64,000 bases of DNA from CAYRFQ01 sp964423615 (lineage in GTDB: Bacteria; Planctomycetota; Planctomycetia; Gemmatales; Gemmataceae), in the NCBI GenBank assembly GCA_964423615.1, contig CAYRFQ010000007.1, positions 62,001-126,000 on the forward strand, written 5' to 3'. The translations under genes were made by a program, and so were the position numbers. The stretch's first letter is position 1; every line of letters begins with the position of its first letter. The notes beneath the pieces are model-generated. The model did no database searches. It was not told the DNA's origin and was given only the letters and a program-made list of their open reading frames with translations. Below, in pieces: positions 10,051 to 18,358 of this stretch.

Positions 10051-10401
10051 TCAATCTACGATCTCAACGGCCTTGATTTTTCGCATACCTGCCATCCAGG
10101 GTTTGGCGGGCATTTCCTTGAGCCAGTCGCTTAAACTTGGGATGCATCCGAGGTCTTCGAGAACGTGTTGTTCGGCGATGTCGCGGACGTGGACCTCGCG
10201 CCCGTCGGAGTTGGTGATTGTGTGTCCGAACAAATCTTCGATGAGATAGATTCCGAAGGCCGAATGGAATACGCAGCGGTGGGTGACTTCCGCGTGGGCG
10301 GATTTGGTCGAGTCCATCTTGTCGTGAATGGGCAGGTAGTCTTCGGGCTGGCCGCCCCAACGTTTGACGGAGGAACGGGCATGAACGAGTGGCTTGGACA
10401 A
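10051..10401 (-). CDS. DUF6915 family protein
   Basis: 116 residues from a TTG start at 10401. The start is supported by GGAGG about 9 nt upstream, which overlaps the stop codon of the preceding gene, and by the family pattern beginning SKPLVHARSSVKRWGG. Later motifs, EDYLPIHDKMDSTKSAHAEV, HSAFGIYLIEDLFG, VRDIAEQHVLEDLG and MPAKPWMAG, match the DUF6915 family as I know it. Members occur in scattered bacteria and phages; no function is established. The gene sits between the two copies of the A-B gene pair and is 19 bp from the next gene, so it is probably co-transcribed. Confidence 0.85.
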   Translation of the reverse strand: MSKPLVHARSSVKRWGGQPEDYLPIHDKMDSTKSAHAEVTHRCVFHSAFGIYLIEDLFGHTITNSDGREVHVRDIAEQHVLEDLGCIPSLSDWLKEMPAKPWMAGMRKIKAVEIVD

Positions 10402-10405
10402 GGTG

Positions 10406-10918
10406 CTATTCCTCCACTTCGATTTCTTCGATGACGATATGGTTGATCTTGTCGAGGACTTTCCAGATCTTTCGAATTTGTGTTTCCGTGAGGGTTGGTG
10501 CGAGATTATCGTACCACGCGACCCAAGACCGGAGTGGGTAGGCTGAGTACCAAGGGTCAAGGGTGGGCAAGGTCGGGTTGATCCCCGCTTCCAGAAGCCA
10601 ATCGCTGAAGATTGGCTCTGGAAAACTCGTTACGTCAGAGAGCTCGTATCCCATGGAACCCGAGGTTCGCTTTTGCTCGGAAATGTCCATTTCGGCGTAA
10701 TACCGGAATGGGTTCAGATGCTGAGGTGGGACGAAGCCTTCGCTTTGCATTTCGCGGAGGTGGGCCTCGGCGACTATCTGTGACTCGAACTGATAAAGCG
10801 GATGAATGAACTCGCCTGTTTGTTGCTCTGGCCCGTACTTTGGGATATTTTGCTTCCAACACAAGAGGTACACGTTCTTTTTTACCGTTGAGGACGATGT
10901 TGTTTCTGCATTAGTCAT
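10406..10918 (-). CDS. Small conserved protein, module B copy 1
   Basis: 170 residues from the ATG at 10918 (MTNAETTSSSTVKKNVYLLC). Longer versions of this frame run antisense-free into the upstream gene but lack a start with context. It is the paralogue of the protein at 9121-9570 and shares LNPFR, PIFSDWLLEAGINP and IWKVLDKINHIVIEEIEVEE. It overlaps the upstream gene by 4 bp and ends 4 bp before the DUF6915 start codon. Function unknown. Confidence 0.75.
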   Translation of the reverse strand: MTNAETTSSSTVKKNVYLLCWKQNIPKYGPEQQTGEFIHPLYQFESQIVAEAHLREMQSEGFVPPQHLNPFRYYAEMDISEQKRTSGSMGYELSDVTSFPEPIFSDWLLEAGINPTLPTLDPWYSAYPLRSWVAWYDNLAPTLTETQIRKIWKVLDKINHIVIEEIEVEE

Positions 10919-11394
10919 GGGTGAGGGGTCTCCAACTCGGCAGATTCGACTCCCACAATCGTGCAGCCAAATGGCGTCGCCCGGTGGTCGATTGGGATTT
11001 TGTCGAACAAGGAGTTGAGGATGGCTCTCTGTTCCAGGAAAGGAATGGCGCGTTTGACGAAGGCCCACCAGTCTTTGTCGGTCCAGTTGTATTCGTTTCG
11101 GCTCTCGTTCGTGGAAGGCTCCAGTCGCGGAGGGTGAGGAACATTCATAGTTTCGAACGCTTCGACGAGGGCTGTTTCGGACCGGGTTGTGACTTCGGTG
11201 ATGGGATCGGTGGGATCGTCCAGAAAATCGTAGTCGAACCACTCTTCAAACCAGCCATCGACTTCCCAGCAATACGCCTCGGCTTTCTTACGATCGCGAA
11301 AGGCTTTGACGGGTTGATCGCTGTAGCAGACATGCTCCATGTCGTCCCATTGCCAGTAGAGTTGTTGCACGATGTAGAGTTTCTCGGAAGGCAT
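10915..11394 (-). CDS. Small conserved protein, module A copy 1
   Basis: A 159-residue protein, first gene of the operon. It starts MPSEKLYIVQQLYWQWDDME and carries VKAFRDRKKAEAY, DPITEV and DKDWWAFVKRAIPF; all have counterparts in the protein at 9567-10031. Aromatic and acidic residues dominate. There is no signal peptide or membrane segment. The operon promoter should lie in the 48 bp between this gene and the porin gene, or transcription may continue from the porin gene, which has the same orientation. Confidence 0.75.
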   Translation of the reverse strand: MPSEKLYIVQQLYWQWDDMEHVCYSDQPVKAFRDRKKAEAYCWEVDGWFEEWFDYDFLDDPTDPITEVTTRSETALVEAFETMNVPHPPRLEPSTNESRNEYNWTDKDWWAFVKRAIPFLEQRAILNSLFDKIPIDHRATPFGCTIVGVESAELETPHP

Positions 11395-11442
11395 CGTATC
11401 CTCGGGTTCCCTGGTTCGGCAAGTGTGCTCGCAACATGCCTC

Positions 11443-13068
11443 TCAAAAATAGACCTGGCATCGCAACCAAACGAGATCGTTGTTGATGCTGAACTGTTCG
11501 GTTTCGGGGTTGACCAACACGGGGGAGCCGTGAATGGTATGTTGCCAGTCGAGATAGAATTTCACAAAATTGTTGAGATACCAGTTTACACCAACGTCGA
11601 TGATTTGGGCATCGTTTGTCCATTCTTCGGGATTGGCCAACTCGGCCTCGAAGACTCTCGGACTGAGACGGAGCTGACTATAGCGAGCGAACACCTCGAA
11701 GGCCCCAGGACCATAAAAGCCGTGCATTGGATCGAACGGCCTGAGGGGCGTCACGGGTCCGCGACCTTCGATGACCTCTCCGGTCAGGAAATAGCCAAGG
11801 GTGAAGTGAAAACCGTAGACAGGGATTCCTGTGACGCCGGGGTGTTCTTTTCTGGCATACTCGATCCGACCGGCCTGGAATTCGGTTTCGAACGAGAGTT
11901 GTTGGTAGTACCAGGATAGGTGAACGGCGCCCTGGGTTCGCTCGCCGAAGAGGACGACGTCCTCGTTGAATTCCAGGAATTGGGCGGAGGCGCTCTGGGC
12001 TGCCTCGTCGTTTTCGGAGGATTGGATGGCTGTTCGTAAAGGCAATGACTCACTGGGGGTTGTTTGTCTGCCGACGCTGCCTGAAACCCCGACGTTGAGT
12101 CCACGAAGTATTGGGTAGTTATAGGAATGGAGGAAAGGGCGGAAATTGAAATACGCCACGCCGTCTCGTGTCTCGTTCGTGTCGGCCACGCCGATGATCT
12201 GTCCGCTGAACATTCCGACGGCATATTGTATTCGTCCGTCTTGAAGTTTTCCGTGGGCCATGACTCCGGCCTGTCGGGATAACCCAAAGTTCAAGGGATA
12301 TAATCCCCGTTCGGGGGTGATGAAATATTGCTCGAGGTGGTCGTACCAGGTGTAGCTGTATGGGACAACGAAGCGGCCGAATTTGATCTGGAATGGTTCG
12401 CAGAACTTGAAGTTGAGGTTTGCGTCTAACACATCGAACGTTCCCTCGACGCTGCGTTGGATGGAGAGTTCATACTCGAATGGTCGAGTAAGACGGCCTT
12501 CGAAATAGGCCCGGAAACGTGGAATGTACAAGCCTGTACGAGCGGGTTCCTGGTCATTGGGGAGGAACCAACGAAAATCCGTTTGCTCCATAAGTCGGAT
12601 GCGTAGTTGATAGTCTTTATCCTTCGTTTCGAGAGTGAATCCGTCCTCGAAAACTCCGCGAAGTTGAATGCCTTCTTCCTCTTCCTTTTCCTCTTCCTCG
12701 GGCTCTTCGGCCTCCTCGGGCTCTTCCTTTTCTTTTTCCTCGGTCTTCTCTTCGTGTTCTTGCTGTTTTTTCTCGGCTGGCTCGTTTTCTTCGCTCTTCC
12801 TATTTGGGCGTTGTGCTTCCGGCTTTCGTTCTTGGTTTTGCCGCATTGTGGGGACGTCGAGTTGGTCGTTCTGGTATTGCCGAGGAAAAGGTGCTCTCTC
12901 GGGTAGGGTTGGAAGGAGTGGGAGAGGCCCAACGTCGCGTCTGGGTGCGCGGTATTGCGTTGATGGGTAATAGGGATTCGGGGAGTACGACCTAAAGTTT
13001 CCACTCTGGCCGTGTGCCGCAGAGACACCGATCAAGACCAGACCGATTGCAAGCCGCATGATGTTCAT
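11443..13068 (-). CDS. Porin of the phosphate-selective O/P family
   Basis: 541 residues, beginning with a signal peptide (MNIMRLAIGLVLIGVSAAHG). A very acidic Glu/Lys-rich linker occupies about residues 88-135. The rest shows the alternating strand pattern of OprP/OprO-like outer-membrane porins, with RFRAYFEGRL, IKFGRFVVPYSY and ending DLVWLRCQVYF, a typical aromatic outer-membrane C-terminus. It likely forms a diffusion channel in the outer membrane; the substrate cannot be told. The charged linker might be a peptidoglycan or periplasmic spacer, which is inference. Confidence 0.85.
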   Translation of the reverse strand: MNIMRLAIGLVLIGVSAAHGQSGNFRSYSPNPYYPSTQYRAPRRDVGPLPLLPTLPERAPFPRQYQNDQLDVPTMRQNQERKPEAQRPNRKSEENEPAEKKQQEHEEKTEEKEKEEPEEAEEPEEEEKEEEEGIQLRGVFEDGFTLETKDKDYQLRIRLMEQTDFRWFLPNDQEPARTGLYIPRFRAYFEGRLTRPFEYELSIQRSVEGTFDVLDANLNFKFCEPFQIKFGRFVVPYSYTWYDHLEQYFITPERGLYPLNFGLSRQAGVMAHGKLQDGRIQYAVGMFSGQIIGVADTNETRDGVAYFNFRPFLHSYNYPILRGLNVGVSGSVGRQTTPSESLPLRTAIQSSENDEAAQSASAQFLEFNEDVVLFGERTQGAVHLSWYYQQLSFETEFQAGRIEYARKEHPGVTGIPVYGFHFTLGYFLTGEVIEGRGPVTPLRPFDPMHGFYGPGAFEVFARYSQLRLSPRVFEAELANPEEWTNDAQIIDVGVNWYLNNFVKFYLDWQHTIHGSPVLVNPETEQFSINNDLVWLRCQVYF

Positions 13069-13560
13069 GGGTTTTCCTCCGAGAAATGAGCTTGAATGAT
13101 TATCGGCATTTCGAAGGAAAAACTAGAATTGTTTATGGGTCGTATGAATCAGGTAGTTTGGAGAAACTAATGGTGGGGATGTTGTTTCGTTGGAATTGGC
13201 AAACCACAAGTTTTGAACTCTGTTGCTTTTGAGCCCGTAAAGTGGCGAGGCAACGTGGTGCTGTTCGAAATCTACCGGTTCCTCAATCGTAAGGCGGATC
13301 AATTCACTTGCGAACGTACCTGAGAGTGTCAATTTGCATGGCTACGACGAGGCGTGTACATTTACAATCGAGCACGGGCATTGGTTTATAACTTCCATCC
13401 TTGGCACCCAGCGACGTTTCGGGCCAATGAGCGTTGGTGAAATCCAGCGGAGCGACTCAATGAACATCGTTATCACGATGATTGTTTGCAAAACCTGCTG
13501 ATATCCGCGTCGTTAAGTGGATATCGAAACAAAAACGACCAACCCCAAAATCCCTGACGG
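13069..13560. other. Intergenic region
   Basis: About 490 bp. Short frames here show no domain. I see no tRNA, strong hairpin or repeat. Confidence 0.45.
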
Positions 13561-14010
13561 TCAGCCTTGAAACACCGCCTGAAGGTCCCGTGAGAACTTA
13601 CGGACAGCGTAGGGGAACCAGGGAACGGTGCCGTAAATCGTGCAATCCGCCAGATCTACGAGCAAGACGTTACCTCCACCCTCCAGAAGCCCAAGGACGC
13701 CAAAGAGCCCAAACGAATCACCAGCTTCGGTAAGATACTCGGGATCGATCTCGACCTTGCCCGCAATGAGGCACGCCAAGAAGCATCGATCCAAGCTCTT
13801 TGACTTTGCACTAATGTGCAGTAGGCTTGCAGCACATCGCCGGACTTCTTCGTCATCCAGGACGTCGATGTACTTGACGAGCACGTTCCACTGCGAGAAC
13901 AGGAACCGACGAGACCCAACGAGATCGAACTCTTCACCAAAGTGACTTTTCGAGGCAACATGCTTCCAGCCGAGAAGCTCAAGTTGTTTCTTCAGTGGAT
14001 CCACGAACAT
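13561..14010 (-). CDS. Hypothetical protein
   Basis: 149 residues beginning MFVDPLKKQLELLGWKHVAS, without signal peptide or membrane helix. The sequence has normal amino-acid composition and a plausible globular pattern (FLFSQWNVLVKYIDVLDDEE, then FLACLIAGKVEIDPEY). It resembles small uncharacterised bacterial proteins that start FVDPL and contain F.RWNVLVK. I cannot name a function. The gene lies alone downstream of a palindromic element and convergent with no neighbour. Confidence 0.6.
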   Translation of the reverse strand: MFVDPLKKQLELLGWKHVASKSHFGEEFDLVGSRRFLFSQWNVLVKYIDVLDDEEVRRCAASLLHISAKSKSLDRCFLACLIAGKVEIDPEYLTEAGDSFGLFGVLGLLEGGGNVLLVDLADCTIYGTVPWFPYAVRKFSRDLQAVFQG

Positions 14011-14030
14011 ATCACAATCCGCCTAACGCT

Positions 14031-14100
14031 CCGTAGCACCGGGCCGCGGTGAACGACGTTGATTTCAGAACCCGCGCGGCCCGCGGTTCCGGTGCTACGG
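14031..14100. repeat. REP-like palindromic element
   Basis: A 12-bp perfect inverted repeat, CCGTAGCACCGG at 14031-14042 and CCGGTGCTACGG at 14089-14100, encloses a GC-rich interior with further GGGCCGCGG/CCCGCGG complementarity. The composition is much richer in GC than its surroundings. It lies between two small genes and probably belongs to a dispersed family. Confidence 0.65.
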
Positions 14101-14132
14101 ATTGATATCGCACTCTACTTTCGTGCCAACAT

Positions 14133-14546
14133 TCATTTCTTCTTTGTGGGTGGGTATATCTTCACCAGTTTCTTCCCGGACTTCATATAGATGGGCTGAT
14201 CCTTGGCGTCGACAACTATGAATCGAGTTGCAGTGTCAGAGATGACTTTGGCGCGATACTGGACTTGGAGTTTCCGCTTAATCGACGAACGAACAAAGGT
14301 GAGGATAAGCCCGTCCTTTGTTGTCTTGCCGTTTGCCCCGGGGCAAAAGAACAGGGTTTCGGGCATGGCCCGGAAGGTGATCTTGACCTTGGCATCTTTA
14401 ATTCGTTTAGCTTTTTTAATCGTAACTGAATAATCGGCAGGGCGAAAATTGTTCCATGACGATTGTGCTGTGGCTAATGCGGTAGAGCAGATGCCAATCA
14501 CACCGATCGCAAATACGGTTGAGTTGACTTGGTTTTTCATGGTCAT
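14133..14546 (-). CDS. Small secreted basic protein
   Basis: 137 residues with a signal peptide (NSTVFAIGVIGICSTALATA, cleavage near AQS). The mature part is lysine-rich and beta-like (DYSVTIKKAKRIKDAKVKIT, KLQVQYRAKVISDTATRFIV) and ends in PPTKKK. No family recognised. ATGs at 14546 and 14540 are both possible starts. Confidence 0.65.
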   Translation of the reverse strand: MTMKNQVNSTVFAIGVIGICSTALATAQSSWNNFRPADYSVTIKKAKRIKDAKVKITFRAMPETLFFCPGANGKTTKDGLILTFVRSSIKRKLQVQYRAKVISDTATRFIVVDAKDQPIYMKSGKKLVKIYPPTKKK

Positions 14547-14787
14547 CGGTCTGGTCTTCGTGGAATACAGTCGGGATGTCTGATTACTAAGTTATTCGCA
14601 GCCCAGGTGAGATTCTTGGCTGAAAACTTGAATACCTGGGTATCGGTACTTGTACGATAACTGGTGATTGTGCAGACCGGCACGGGTCAACCTGTGCACG
14701 CGCCAGTCAATCTATTGGCCAGCGCCGGTCTTCGTCTGTCAAGGGAAAAGGTGACAGAGCCAAGAGGTCGGATAAATGTGGTTATGT

Positions 14788-14916
14788 TTAGAGCGTTTCC
14801 CGTTTGTGTAGTGCCCATTAGGGATTGTTCATTGTCGCACGTCCCCGAGCCTGCGAGGGGCTTGCCACCAAAAAGCTACCCGGCAAGTGTGCCCAACGCG
14901 ACGTGAAACGCTCTAA
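14788..14916. mobile_element. MITE-like element with TA target duplication
   Basis: A 12-bp perfect terminal inverted repeat, TTAGAGCGTTTC at 14788-14799 and GAAACGCTCTAA at 14905-14916, bounds about 129 bp without a transposase. The GAGCGTTTC ends are bordered by TA on both sides, as expected for IS630/Tc1-type insertion. Its right end supplies the stop codon that truncates the DGR accessory reading frame at 14913-15065. Confidence 0.7.
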
Positions 14917-15065
14917 TCGACACAAAAGCACCACATTAGTTCATTGCCCTGCCAGACCCACTGTCGGTGAATGAAAAGGATGTTGTGGCTGCCCACGAAG
15001 TTATTGAACTTGGTTTGGGCCTGGCCATCGTCTTGAATCGGAATCGTAAAGATACGGATAGCCAC
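14913..15065 (-). pseudogene. Truncated DGR accessory (HRDC-type) protein
   Basis: A 50-codon frame from GTG at 15065 reads VAIRIFTIPIQDDGQAQTKF, continues with an NNFVGSHNILFIHRQWVWQG segment and ends MWCFCVD-stop. This pattern (RxFTIPI..., a helix, ...ILxIxRQxV..., then W.FCVxY) is what I know as the N-terminus of HRDC-domain accessory proteins encoded between the target gene and the template repeat in many DGRs. The stop TAG is formed by the TA border of the MITE at 14788-14916, exactly where the next residue should be Tyr. No continuation of the family is visible on the other side of the MITE. The gene is 167 bp downstream of the putative DGR target. Confidence 0.6.
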
Positions 15066-15167
15066 CAGTAGTCACCTGTTCACCTTGTTTACGCTGAGCA
15101 CGCGACCAGGGGCTTGCCCCTGGACCCCAAAGACAAACCACCTCTTGACTCGGTGTTCTCGCTGCGT

Positions 15168-15204
15168 TTCGAAACAGTGCGGCTCCGCTGCGCACTGTTT
15201 CGAA
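15168..15204. terminator. Strong hairpin downstream of kinase-FGE gene
   Basis: A 14-bp perfect stem (TTCGAAACAGTGCG at 15168-15181, CGCACTGTTTCGAA at 15191-15204) with a 9-nt loop, starting 29 bp after the stop codon. There is no T-run, so it could be a terminator or the DNA hairpin often found downstream of DGR variable regions. Confidence 0.6.
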
Positions 15205-15232
15205 CTTGCTCGAACTACCTGCTTGGCTTGCT

Positions 15233-18151
15233 TTACTCCTGGCCGGACGGACTTGCGGCGACACGAAAGCCCAGGCTGTTGCCCCGGAACGACGGATCGC
15301 TCCAGCCACGGTTCGCCGAGCGGCAGCTCCCGGCGTTGTAGTACCAGCTCCCGCCCCGGAAGACCCGGAGCGAGCCCTCATAGAAACTCGAAGTCCACTC
15401 CCACACGTTTCCATGCAAGTCGTATATGCCCAGTGGATTCGGTAAATAATACAACCCCACTTCGGTCGGTCGCTCCAGGTACGGACCTTTGGAAGCGTTT
15501 CCGTAGGGCTTGTTTCCGTCGAAGTTGGCTTGCTTGGACGATAGGTCGTTCGTTGGATTCGATGTGAGGTCTTCTCGCGATTTGGCGAAGTAGAAGTGAT
15601 ACGCGCTCTGGTCTTTACTAATCGGCCCTCCCCGACAAATGTATTCCCACTCCTGCTCGGTCGGCAAGCGGTACACGATTCCACTATCCGAATTTAGTTC
15701 GTTGAGCTTGGGCAGGAACTCGTTGACGATGTCGTCGTACGAGACCTTTTCAACAGGGTAGTTTGGGTTGCCTCTGAACTTACTCGGGTTACTGCCCATG
15801 ACAGCTTCCCACTGGGCTTGAGTGACCGGATAGACGCCGCACCAGAAACCTTGCTTGACTTCGAAAGCTTCGGTTCCTGGTTCACCTTCACCGCCTCCCA
15901 GCCAACTTTGTCCGGGCGGGACCCACGCGAGCTTGATTCCGTGGGAACCTTCGACGACCTGGCCAACCTTCCCTCGCCGAAGTCGCTTTCGCCGCCGTTC
16001 TTCCGGAGTGCCGAGTTGATCCAGAACCTTTTGGGCTTGCTGGTGCGTGGGATCAAGCTCGATCACTTCTTCTAGACAATCGAGTATTTCGTCCTCACCC
16101 ATATTTCGCCAATTCGTGGTGAATGTAGACCAGAGGGCGGCGAGTCGGTCGCGTCTCCGCGTCCAATCGCTGAGTTTGGGTTCGTCGCGGTCTTTCGACG
16201 GAACCTGACTCATGATTTTCACAGCGCTGGCGAAATCGTATCGGTTGGCCGCGTCGTTGGCTTGGTCAATCAAGCGGCTTATGCGATTTCGCCACGCCAA
16301 GATGTCGGCAATCGGATCGTGCTCGGGAGGATTGACGGGATTGGTCACTGGGTCTAGTTTCGGTCTGCCCGGAACAACGATAGCGTTCCCACATTGAACG
16401 CACTTGCCCGATTTTCCGGCGTGTCGGGCCGAAGCCGTCAGCGATTTCTGGCAACTCGGGCACTGGAATGTGATCTTCTCTTCAGTTGTCAGCGGGGAGA
16501 GACGGTTCAGCTGAGCCAAGACTTCCCTGAAATCCTTGAGGCGCTCGTTCAAATCGTCATCCGAGCAAGTTTCGAGTAACTCTTGGACGAGTTGACGGGA
16601 ATCGTCTGGGAGGGTGTTCCAGTGTCGGCTTTTGGGATTGGTCGTGCCGAACAAGGCAAAGATGCACGTCTTGCCAAACGCGTAGACGTCCGAATAAGGT
16701 CCGACCTCAGCATCCAGTTCGCCTTTCTGTTCGGGCGGGGCATAGTCGAACGTGCCAGTAAAGCTGGCGTCGCGTTGAGTTCTCTTGGGGTTGTTCCGTT
16801 CCATGCTGACTTGACGAGAAACCTTGGGGCGAACGGCCAAACCGAAGTCGATGACTTTCACGAGCCAACCCGAATCGGTCCGCTTGATCATGATGTTGCC
16901 GGGCTTGAGGTCGCGGTGATAAATGCCCTCCTGGTGAGCCGCATGAACAGCTCGGGCGACCTCTTTGGCGATCGGAAGCAGGTCGTCAAGCGACAGTGAA
17001 CCGGTTTTCTTGAGGTGAGCTTCGAGCGTATCGCCGTCGAAATACTCCAAGACCAAGTAAGGTCGACGTTCGAACTCTCGGTCAGCAAAGCCGTAACCCC
17101 TTGGGGCGACTTTAACGATGGCCGGGTCGTTCAAATCCATCAGGGTATGGGCCTCACGAAAAATCTCGTGAATGTCGCGGTCGAGGTCAGTCGTGTGGAT
17201 GGCTTTGATGGCGTATTCGGGGAACCGGTTCTTGTGATCTTTTTTGCCGTAAAGATCACGAACACGGAAGACAGTCCCAAATCCACCAGCTCCGAGGATG
17301 CCGAGTATCTGAAACTGTTTGCGGGGGAACGGTTGGAAACGATGAGGTTGGAGAGCCACGGCTTTGTGAAGCGATAGGAGGGCTTTTGGCCATCGTCGCA
17401 ACTCACACGCAGCCCGATATGCCTTGTAGTGAGCTTCGGCTTGATCCTCGATATCTGAGGAGTTGTCGGCAGCAAGGTTGTGACAGTCTTCAGCGTCCTC
17501 GAACTCACCTGCCGCCGCGAGTCCATCGCCAAGAGCTTCCCATTGTTCACCGCTGACAACGCCTGCGGGCATCGCGCGGTATCGCTCGCGTGCCTTGCGA
17601 AGCCATGCACGCTCCGCTTCCGTTTCCACGGTCACTTGCAATACGTCGGTGGCTTCTGTGCCGACTCGACGTTGGAGGAGCAGTTCGTAGATCTTGGCAT
17701 GCCATTCACGGTTTTCGCGAATGTGATCGTCGAGTTTTCCTTCCAGTCGCAGTGAGGAAACAGTAACCAATTGTTGCAGCTTGGCATTCCCCGCGACCAC
17801 ATTTTGGAGAACGACTTCGATTCGTTCGCCGCGCCGGTTGGCTTCGGCGGCTTGCTCACAGAGTTCGGCTAACGGGCCTGTAAGCATCTCGAATGTGTCT
17901 TCCAGTCGCAGGAGTTGATCTTGCGTCGCGCCGAGTCGAGCGAGCATCTCTCGTTCCCACTGTTCTCGGCTGATGTTCTCCGCGACTTGTTGTGCGGTGT
18001 CGAGAATCTTCTGTGCGGCATCGATGGCTGTGCCAACCCAGGGGGCCATTGATGCACCACCGGGCACGAAGTTCAACACGCCGACGGTAGCTATCTTGGC
18101 TGCGGGGCCAAATTTTCGGAGCAGGCTCAAGCAACGATCTTTCCACGACAT
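15233..18151 (-). CDS. Serine/threonine kinase fused to FGE-sulfatase domain, probable DGR target
   Basis: 972 residues. Residues 1-170 are a short hydrophobic segment (VGVLNFVPGGASMAPWVGTA) and coiled coil; 195-275 are TPR-like. The kinase domain spans about 280-545 with GAGGFGTVF, YAIKAI, YHRDLKPGN (D414), DFGLA (D435) and APPEQ, so it should be catalytic. A zinc ribbon (FQCPSCQKSL ... GKCVQCGN) follows at about 561-595, then helical repeats. Residues about 730-965 form an FGE-sulfatase/SUMF1 domain (GVYPVTQAQWEAVMGSNPSK, YRLPTEQEWEYICRGG, LHGNVWEWTSSFY). The C-terminal RGGSWYYNAGSCRSA to GFRVA segment has the layout of DGR variable regions in C-type-lectin-fold proteins. Role inferred: a sensor whose ligand-binding tip is diversified and which signals through the kinase. 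Confidence 0.9.
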   Translation of the reverse strand: MSWKDRCLSLLRKFGPAAKIATVGVLNFVPGGASMAPWVGTAIDAAQKILDTAQQVAENISREQWEREMLARLGATQDQLLRLEDTFEMLTGPLAELCEQAAEANRRGERIEVVLQNVVAGNAKLQQLVTVSSLRLEGKLDDHIRENREWHAKIYELLLQRRVGTEATDVLQVTVETEAERAWLRKARERYRAMPAGVVSGEQWEALGDGLAAAGEFEDAEDCHNLAADNSSDIEDQAEAHYKAYRAACELRRWPKALLSLHKAVALQPHRFQPFPRKQFQILGILGAGGFGTVFRVRDLYGKKDHKNRFPEYAIKAIHTTDLDRDIHEIFREAHTLMDLNDPAIVKVAPRGYGFADREFERRPYLVLEYFDGDTLEAHLKKTGSLSLDDLLPIAKEVARAVHAAHQEGIYHRDLKPGNIMIKRTDSGWLVKVIDFGLAVRPKVSRQVSMERNNPKRTQRDASFTGTFDYAPPEQKGELDAEVGPYSDVYAFGKTCIFALFGTTNPKSRHWNTLPDDSRQLVQELLETCSDDDLNERLKDFREVLAQLNRLSPLTTEEKITFQCPSCQKSLTASARHAGKSGKCVQCGNAIVVPGRPKLDPVTNPVNPPEHDPIADILAWRNRISRLIDQANDAANRYDFASAVKIMSQVPSKDRDEPKLSDWTRRRDRLAALWSTFTTNWRNMGEDEILDCLEEVIELDPTHQQAQKVLDQLGTPEERRRKRLRRGKVGQVVEGSHGIKLAWVPPGQSWLGGGEGEPGTEAFEVKQGFWCGVYPVTQAQWEAVMGSNPSKFRGNPNYPVEKVSYDDIVNEFLPKLNELNSDSGIVYRLPTEQEWEYICRGGPISKDQSAYHFYFAKSREDLTSNPTNDLSSKQANFDGNKPYGNASKGPYLERPTEVGLYYLPNPLGIYDLHGNVWEWTSSFYEGSLRVFRGGSWYYNAGSCRSANRGWSDPSFRGNSLGFRVAASPSGQE
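15247..15370 (-). other. Putative DGR variable region (VR)
   Basis: Last 40 codons of the kinase-FGE gene. Conserved positions (RGGSW, CRSA, LGFRVA) alternate with codons of the form NNC: AGC, TAC, TAC, AAC, AGC, AAC, GGC, AGC, TTC, GGC, AAC, AGC. All of these can be derived from AAC by changing only adenines, which is the signature of template-A mutagenesis by DGRs. No template repeat was found in the window. Confidence 0.65.
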
Positions 18152-18358
18152 TAGGGAGTCTCCAAGAAGTCAAGAGTGGACTTAGCGATATTGCAGCTTC
18201 GGTAGAGAGGGAAGCACGGCGGTCTCGTGTTTGGAAGTGATGAATACTGCTCGCCCTTGGATAATGGCCTCGCCGACGCAACGGATGAAAACAAAAGCAC
18301 CTCGCATGGTATGCGGACCCCTGAGGAGTGAGAGACGGAATGGGAAAGCAGCGACTCG

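Noticed and set aside
12607..12906. Phe/Leu-rich plus-strand frame resembling a membrane protein
   Set aside because: It is the complement of the Glu/Lys-rich linker of the porin gene.
14664..14906. 80-codon plus-strand frame
   Set aside because: It runs through the MITE-like element and has no domain.
14547..15232. Reverse transcriptase or template repeat of a DGR
   Set aside because: No frame with RT motifs and no second copy of the variable region was found in the window.
15001..15684. 227-codon minus-strand frame over the FGE end
   Set aside because: Out of frame with the kinase-FGE gene and composed of Ser/Arg/Thr-rich shadow sequence.
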